10,726 bases of DNA, from positions 1-10,726 of the forward strand of contig JBAROU010000111.1 in the NCBI GenBank assembly GCA_049642385.1, read 5' to 3'. A program made the translations under genes and the position numbers. The notes beneath the pieces were generated by a model that made no database searches, was not told the origin of the DNA, and saw only the letters and a list, made by a program, of their open reading frames with translations. Below are positions 6,844 through 10,726 of this stretch, in pieces (position 1 is the stretch's first letter; the number at the start of each line of letters is the position of its first letter). The stretch is from JBAROU01 sp049642385 (lineage in GTDB: Bacteria > Chloroflexota > Dehalococcoidia > DSTF01 > RBG-16-68-14).

Positions 6844-6957
6844 GACGCCCGTTGGCGCCGCCCCTCAGCCGGCTGATCGACCGACAGTTTCCGTCGCCAT
6901 CGGCAGAGCCGGCGCTGCTTGCGCGTAACTCCGTTTCCTGCCTAACTACTCCCTGTA

Positions 6958-7596
6958 ATGAAACGAACCCTGTGGGTAGCATTCGCCGTCGTCGCGCTGG
7001 GAATCCTCGTTGCTGCGTGCAACGACAGCGGCGATACGAAGGGAGGCGGAACCGTGGCAGACAACGGCACGCCGGCCTCAAGCGGGTCATTCGCCGACCG
7101 ATGTCAGCCGACCGAGGAGAAGCAGTTCGCCGCGCCAGAGCAGGTGATCGACCCAAACAAGACGTACGTCGCAACGATCAAGACCGACAAGGGTGAGATC
7201 GTCCTGACGCTGTACAGCGACACGCCGATCACGACGAACAACTTTGTCTTCCTGGCCTGTCGTGGCTTTTACAACGGGCTGACCTTCCACCGCGTGGTCC
7301 CAGACTTCGTCGCCCAGGGCGGCGATCCGACGGGCACCGGTAGCGGCGGGCCGGGCTACACCATCCCGGACGAGGATGACGGCGACCACCTCATGGACAC
7401 CGGCTCGATCAGCATGGCGAAGGCCGGGCCGGATAGCACCGGCAGCCAGTTCTTCGTCGTCACCGGGCCGCGCGCGAACGTGCAGCACCTGGAGCCGGAC
7501 TTCACCGTCTTCGGCGAGGTGACAGCGGGACAGGACGTCGCGACAGCCATCCAGCAGGGCGACACGATCGAGACCGTCACGGTAGCAGAGCAGTAA
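6958..7596 (+). CDS. Cyclophilin-type peptidyl-prolyl isomerase, lipoprotein (copy 1)
   Basis: This 212-residue exported folding catalyst has a lipoprotein signal ending in VAAC (C21 lipidated), a Gly/Thr/Ser linker to about residue 45, and a cyclophilin domain to the end. Catalytic features are FHRVV (110-114, R112), VAQGGDP (118-124, Q120), SISMAKAG (150-157) and GSQFF (162-166), then DFTVFGEV (181-188). The aromatic residue that confers cyclosporin binding in eukaryotic forms is not evident, as in many bacterial members. Cysteines C49 and C101 are shared with the next gene and, being outside the membrane, may form a disulfide. There is no good Shine-Dalgarno site. TAACTA (6943-6948) nine bases before the ATG could be a weak -10. 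It lies 114 bases after the ATPase gene. Confidence 0.92.
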   Translation: MKRTLWVAFAVVALGILVAACNDSGDTKGGGTVADNGTPASSGSFADRCQPTEEKQFAAPEQVIDPNKTYVATIKTDKGEIVLTLYSDTPITTNNFVFLACRGFYNGLTFHRVVPDFVAQGGDPTGTGSGGPGYTIPDEDDGDHLMDTGSISMAKAGPDSTGSQFFVVTGPRANVQHLEPDFTVFGEVTAGQDVATAIQQGDTIETVTVAEQ

Positions 7597-7621
7597 CAGG
7601 CGCGCGGCAACCCACGAAACC

Positions 7622-8293
7622 ATGATCCGCCTGTCGCTGTCGATCGTCGTCGCGTTCATCGTTGCGGGATTCGTGCTCGCGGCGTGCGGCGGTGGCGGCG
7701 CGCAGTCGTTCGCTGAGGCGTGCCAGAAGTCGGACCAAAAGCAGTTCTCCAATCCGCCCGACCTGATTATCGATACGTCGAAGACTTACTTCGCGACGAT
7801 CAAGACGGCCAAGGGCGACATCGTGCTCGAGCTGTTTAGCGACGTGCCGATCACGACGAGCAACTTCGCTTACCTGGCCTGCAAGGGCTTTTACGACGGG
7901 CTGAGCTTCCACCGCGTCGTACCCGGCTTCGTCGCGCAGGGCGGCGACCCGGCCGGCAACTGCAAGGGTGGCCCCGGCTACACGATCCCGGACGAGCCGG
8001 ACAACGGGCACACGTTCGAGGCGGGCGTGATCAGCATGGCGAAGCCATCGGACGCGACGGGACGCGCCGTGCCGAACAGCGCAGGCAGTCAGTTCTTTCT
8101 CACGTACACATCGCAGCCGGACCTGGAGCAGGACTTCACGGTGTTCGGCCGGCTGCAAGCGATCCAGGGCATGGCCGTGCTCCAGCGACTCGCGCCTCGT
8201 GAGTGCGGCGACCGTTCGCCGGCCGGCGACGTGATCGAGACGATCACGATCGAAGAGCGCGATGGCGCCGGCGTAGCGCCTGCGACGCCGTAG
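7622..8293 (+). CDS. Cyclophilin-type peptidyl-prolyl isomerase, lipoprotein (copy 2)
   Basis: This is a tandem paralogue of the preceding gene, 25 bases downstream, with 223 residues. The lipobox is LAAC (C22). The linker is much shorter than in copy 1, so the enzyme sits closer to the membrane. Catalytic motifs are FHRVV (96-100, R98), VAQGGDP (104-110, Q106), GVISMAKP (135-142), GSQFF (155-159) and DFTVFGRL (171-178). Long blocks are identical to copy 1, indicating duplication. C34 and C87 match the shared pair, and two further cysteines, C114 and C195, are unique to this copy and could make a second disulfide. An insertion before GSQFF (TGRAVPNSA) lengthens one active-site loop. It is probably co-transcribed with copy 1; the short gap holds no promoter or terminator signal. 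Confidence 0.92.
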   Translation: MIRLSLSIVVAFIVAGFVLAACGGGGAQSFAEACQKSDQKQFSNPPDLIIDTSKTYFATIKTAKGDIVLELFSDVPITTSNFAYLACKGFYDGLSFHRVVPGFVAQGGDPAGNCKGGPGYTIPDEPDNGHTFEAGVISMAKPSDATGRAVPNSAGSQFFLTYTSQPDLEQDFTVFGRLQAIQGMAVLQRLAPRECGDRSPAGDVIETITIEERDGAGVAPATP

Positions 8294-8325
8294 CCGGCTC
8301 GTCCTCACCAACCGTTCCTCTCCGA

Positions 8326-8331
8326 TACACT
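8326..8331 (+). promoter_or_regulatory. -10-like hexamer placed for a leaderless phosphoesterase mRNA
   Basis: TACACT matches the -10 consensus at 4/6 positions, including the key first T, second A and last T. It ends eight bases before ATG 8340, so transcription would begin at or within a base or two of the start codon. No Shine-Dalgarno motif lies before this gene, which fits. A -35 is not clear. Confidence 0.4.
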
Positions 8332-8339
8332 AAGGCGCG

Positions 8340-9011
8340 ATGAAGGTCGGCATCATTGCTGACGTACACTGCAACATCGAGGGGCTGCGCGCCGCGATCG
8401 AGCTGATGGGGCCCGTCGAGGAGCTGATCTGCGCGGGCGACGCGGTGTACCAGTTCCGCTTCTCGAACGACGTGATCGAGGCGCTGCGCGAGCGGGGCGC
8501 TCGCTACATCCTGGGCAACCACGAGCGCGTGCTGCTGAGCCCGTGGGGCGCCGCCGCGCGCACGAGGGCGGAGGTGCGCCAAGATCTAGTGCAGCACATG
8601 TCGAAGCAGCCGTACGAGCTGGCGACGCAGGTGAACGGCAAGAAGCTCGTCGTCGTGCACGGCAGCCCGTTCGACCCGCACGACGAGTACCTGTACCCGA
8701 ACAGCCCGAACCTGAAGAAGCTCGCCCGCATCGAGGCCGATTACATCGTTCTGGGACACACGCACTTCCACATGGCAGTGCCGGTGGGGCGGGCGCTGGT
8801 GGTGAACCCCGGCTCGGCGGGGGAGGCGCGCGACCACCGCAACGGCTTCCGCCTATCGTGCGCGGTGCTGGACACGCAGTCGGGCGAGGTGGCGTTCCAC
8901 CATTACGACGACCCGACGCGGCCCAAGGTGGACCCGGCGATCGTGCCACAATCATCGAAGGGGCCACAGCAGACGTATCGCCCGCCGGAGAACACAGCGT
9001 GGTGGGAGTAG
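8340..9011 (+). CDS. Calcineurin-like metallophosphoesterase (YfcE/MJ0936 type)
   Basis: This 223-residue cytoplasmic protein has the complete two-metal site in order: DVH (8-10), GD (33-34), GNH (59-61), H107 in VVHGSP, and GHTH (139-142). NPGSAGEARDHRNGF (156-170) matches the conserved C-terminal turn of the YfcE/MJ0936-like group (Metallophos_2). Members hydrolyse phosphodiesters, in some cases cyclic nucleotides; the natural substrate is usually unknown. Residues from about 190 onward form a Pro- and Gln-rich tail ending in two tryptophans, beyond the minimal fold. The gene ends 39 bases before the NorD-like gene. It has no ribosome binding site; a -10-like hexamer sits at leaderless distance. 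Confidence 0.88.
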   Translation: MKVGIIADVHCNIEGLRAAIELMGPVEELICAGDAVYQFRFSNDVIEALRERGARYILGNHERVLLSPWGAAARTRAEVRQDLVQHMSKQPYELATQVNGKKLVVVHGSPFDPHDEYLYPNSPNLKKLARIEADYIVLGHTHFHMAVPVGRALVVNPGSAGEARDHRNGFRLSCAVLDTQSGEVAFHHYDDPTRPKVDPAIVPQSSKGPQQTYRPPENTAWWE

Positions 9012-9035
9012 CCCTCCAGCTCATCATCTCTCCGC

Positions 9036-9041
9036 TACAAT
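9036..9041 (+). promoter_or_regulatory. -10-like hexamer placed for a leaderless NorD-like mRNA
   Basis: TACAAT matches the -10 consensus at 5/6 positions and ends nine bases before ATG 9051, with no Shine-Dalgarno motif in between. The arrangement is nearly the same as for the phosphoesterase gene. The -35 region is poor. Confidence 0.4.
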
Positions 9042-9050
9042 GCCTACGCC

Positions 9051-10726
9051 ATGGCATTTGAAACGTTCATTGCAGAGTGTGAGCGCAGGCTGGCGCACCA
9101 CAACGACTCGCTGGTCGAGGAGTTCCGGCGGGCGCTGAACGAGCTGCGTCCGCCCCTCACCCCCGGCCCCTCTCCCAAAGGGAGAGGGGAGAGCGCAAGT
9201 ACAACGGGCGCGGCTCTTCTCGATGACGCGGCGCTACGCGCGTGGGCGGAGGAAGGCGTGGCGCTGGCAGAGCACTCGCTGCGCTCGTGGGAGGCCGCGG
9301 CGGAGTACTTCCAGGTCAGCCCGCAAATCGTCCGCTCGATCAGCCCCGCGATGTTCCGGCGCTGGGTACACGCAGGACGCGACCTGGCCGAGCACTCGTC
9401 CGTGATGGCGACGGCGTACTTTCGGGCGAGCCCACGCTCGGTAGCGTACCTGGATGAACACCAGCTCACCGAATGGGCGATGCTGGGCCGTCACCTGTAT
9501 CGCGGCCACTGGAAATCGATCTCGCTGGCGTCGATGTTCTTCGCCACGGGGCCGGGGCTGCTCCAGCTTATGCCGATGGAACAGCTCGCGCGGCTGACGA
9601 CGCTCGTCGACACCGTCGCAGAGCGTTCGTACGAGCTGGCGACCGACTGCCTCGACGCGGCGCCGCACTTGTTCGGCACGCTGGAGCGCGAAGACCGCGC
9701 GCCGTTCCTCTCGCTCGCGAGCGCCGTCGCCGACGCGAGCTGGGCGGACGTGCGCCAGCTCTTCCAGCGCGGTGCGACGCTGCTCGCGCCCGTGGCCGAA
9801 GGCGAACGCGCACGCCTGCTTGCGATGGGCGCGCGGGTAGCCGGACACCTCGGGCGCCACGCCTACGCGCTGTTCGCGGAGGCGGCCGAGGCGCTGGGCC
9901 AGGTACCGCCGGAGGCGCACGGCGAGCTGCTCGGACTCGCCGAAGAGCTGGCCGTGGGTTCGCCCGCAGCGGCGATGGCGTTCCTGAAGAGCTCGCCGTC
10001 GGTGTTAAAACGCGTGCGGTCGTCGGACCTGCGCCGCTGGCACGCGGCCGGGCAGGACATCCTCGAGCACAGCGCCGAGGGCGGTGAGGCGTACTTCCGG
10101 CTCGAGTCGGGCAAGGGCGAGGACGTGCTGCGCACGCTCTCGTCCCGCGTCGAGCTCGGGCAGGTGGGCGATGTGTTGCGTCTGTACTGCAAGGCTCTCA
10201 CCGGCTTCGGCATTTCACTCCAGGCCGCCATCGAGCTGGCGGAGAAGGGCATCGGTTGGGTATCCGAGCAGCGGCCGAGCACCGAGGGGAGCACGGTCTA
10301 CCTACCGGAGTACGTCGACGAGTACGTGGACAAGGAGCAGAACTTCGCGGTGTACAAGGTGTACGCCACGCACCAGGCGGCGCACCTGGAGTTCGGCAGC
10401 TTCTGGTTCCGCTTCGAACGCGACGGCCACGTCCTGCCGCGCCACCGCCAGCTTCTCGAGCAAGAGCGCAACCCCGAGCGCGCGAGCGACGCATCGAACG
10501 GGCACACGCCACTCACGGACATGGAACGCTTCTTCGATCTGTTTGCAGACCGCCAGCTCGCGCTCGATCTGTTCACCATCGTTGAGGACGCGCGCATTGA
10601 CGCGTTCGTGCGGCGCGAGTACAGCGGCATCCGCCGCTCGTGGGCGAAGAGTCAGGAGGCGGAGCTAGAACGCCGCCCAGACCCGCGCTCGCTGCCGCTG
10701 CGCGAGGCGCTGCTTGAGAACCTGGT
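9051..10726 (+). CDS. NorD/CbbO-like MoxR-partner protein, 3' end outside the window
   Basis: The frame stays open for 558 codons to the window edge. Residues 60-375 are a helical solenoid of repeats about 40 residues long with a W...G..LAEHS...A..YF..SP pattern, clearest at 63-98, 101-139, 139-179 and 327-369. Residues 417-560 resemble the conserved block ahead of the VWA domain in NorD-type proteins: VYLPEYVDEY (416-425), YKVYATHQAAHLEFGSF (435-451), VEDARIDAFVRREYSGIRR (511-529) and LREALLENL (550-558). A VWA domain is expected just beyond the edge. NorD proteins act with CbbQ/NorQ ATPases, and one is encoded at 5947. Residues 35-47 derive from a palindromic repeat inserted in frame. No signal peptide is present. 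Confidence 0.8.
   Translation, partial: MAFETFIAECERRLAHHNDSLVEEFRRALNELRPPLTPGPSPKGRGESASTTGAALLDDAALRAWAEEGVALAEHSLRSWEAAAEYFQVSPQIVRSISPAMFRRWVHAGRDLAEHSSVMATAYFRASPRSVAYLDEHQLTEWAMLGRHLYRGHWKSISLASMFFATGPGLLQLMPMEQLARLTTLVDTVAERSYELATDCLDAAPHLFGTLEREDRAPFLSLASAVADASWADVRQLFQRGATLLAPVAEGERARLLAMGARVAGHLGRHAYALFAEAAEALGQVPPEAHGELLGLAEELAVGSPAAAMAFLKSSPSVLKRVRSSDLRRWHAAGQDILEHSAEGGEAYFRLESGKGEDVLRTLSSRVELGQVGDVLRLYCKALTGFGISLQAAIELAEKGIGWVSEQRPSTEGSTVYLPEYVDEYVDKEQNFAVYKVYATHQAAHLEFGSFWFRFERDGHVLPRHRQLLEQERNPERASDASNGHTPLTDMERFFDLFADRQLALDLFTIVEDARIDAFVRREYSGIRRSWAKSQEAELERRPDPRSLPLREALLENL
9153..9191 (+). repeat. Palindromic dispersed repeat inserted in the coding region
   Basis: A perfect 10-bp inverted repeat, CCCCTCTCCC (9167-9176) and GGGAGAGGGG (9180-9189), with loop AAA, is preceded by CCCCTCACCCCCGG (9153-9166). 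The whole unit is 39 bases, a multiple of three, and reads PLTPGPSPKGRGE in the host protein. I recognise this peptide, and LSPLPLGEGPGVRG from the opposite strand, as a translation of a repeat scattered through many bacterial genomes. Only one copy is in this window, so repeat status rests on that knowledge. It sits in a linker between the N-terminal helix and the first solenoid repeat. Confidence 0.75.

Noticed and set aside
6865..6876. Perfect 12-base palindrome TCAGCCGGCTGA in the gap after the ATPase gene.
   Set aside because: Too short and without a second copy to call an operator; it has no loop, so it is not a terminator.
2192..10726. Possible denitrification island, since NirD/L-like, NorQ-like and NorD-like genes share the window.
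   Set aside because: No nitrite or NO reductase, cytochrome or heme d1 synthase gene is present, and the genes lie in different transcription units; each family has other known roles.

Overview
The window is high-GC DNA packed with short-spaced genes, as in a free-living bacterium. Three secreted lipoproteins with Gly/Asp/Ser-rich linkers, a compact cytoplasmic sulfite-oxidase-like enzyme, a fused Lrp/siroheme-decarboxylase-like protein and a NorQ/NorD-type chaperone pair together suggest Chloroflexota (Dehalococcoidia-like). That placement rests on protein style, not on a marker gene, and is tentative. No rRNA, tRNA, CRISPR array, transposase or phage gene was seen.

Layout. Bases 1-39 may be the tail of a plus-strand gene. 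A HIT-family hydrolase is on the minus strand (96-524). After a 251-base divergent spacer come a degenerate GGDEF-like protein (776-1279) and a tiny membrane protein coupled to it by a GTGA overlap (1276-1509). Next is a tight three-gene cluster: a molybdopterin sulfite-oxidase-like protein (1586-2188), a two-fold Lrp/AhbAB-like protein (2192-3325) and a lipoprotein of unknown function (3329-3973). A SAM methyltransferase lies on the minus strand (4050-4865). It is divergent from a small membrane protein (4926-5282).

The right half starts with coaE (5342-5944), preceded by a promoter candidate and a strong stem-loop. A CbbQ/NorQ-type MoxR AAA+ ATPase follows 2 bases later (5947-6843). Then come two tandem cyclophilin lipoproteins (6958-7596 and 7622-8293) and a YfcE/MJ0936-like metallophosphoesterase (8340-9011). 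The last gene (9051 to the window edge) is a large NorD-like protein, cut before the VWA domain expected at its C-terminus. The ATPase and the NorD-like protein are the likely functional pair: members of these families work together to remodel or load metal cofactors into target enzymes. Here they are separated by folding catalysts and a phosphoesterase.

Most notable signals: a 39-base palindromic dispersed repeat (9153-9191) sitting in frame inside the NorD-like gene; a Mo-enzyme/siroheme-decarboxylase-like gene pair; an 11-bp hairpin at the predicted 5' end of the coaE mRNA; and -10-like hexamers so close to several start codons that leaderless transcription is likely. I did not find a convincing wholly new defence or mobile system.
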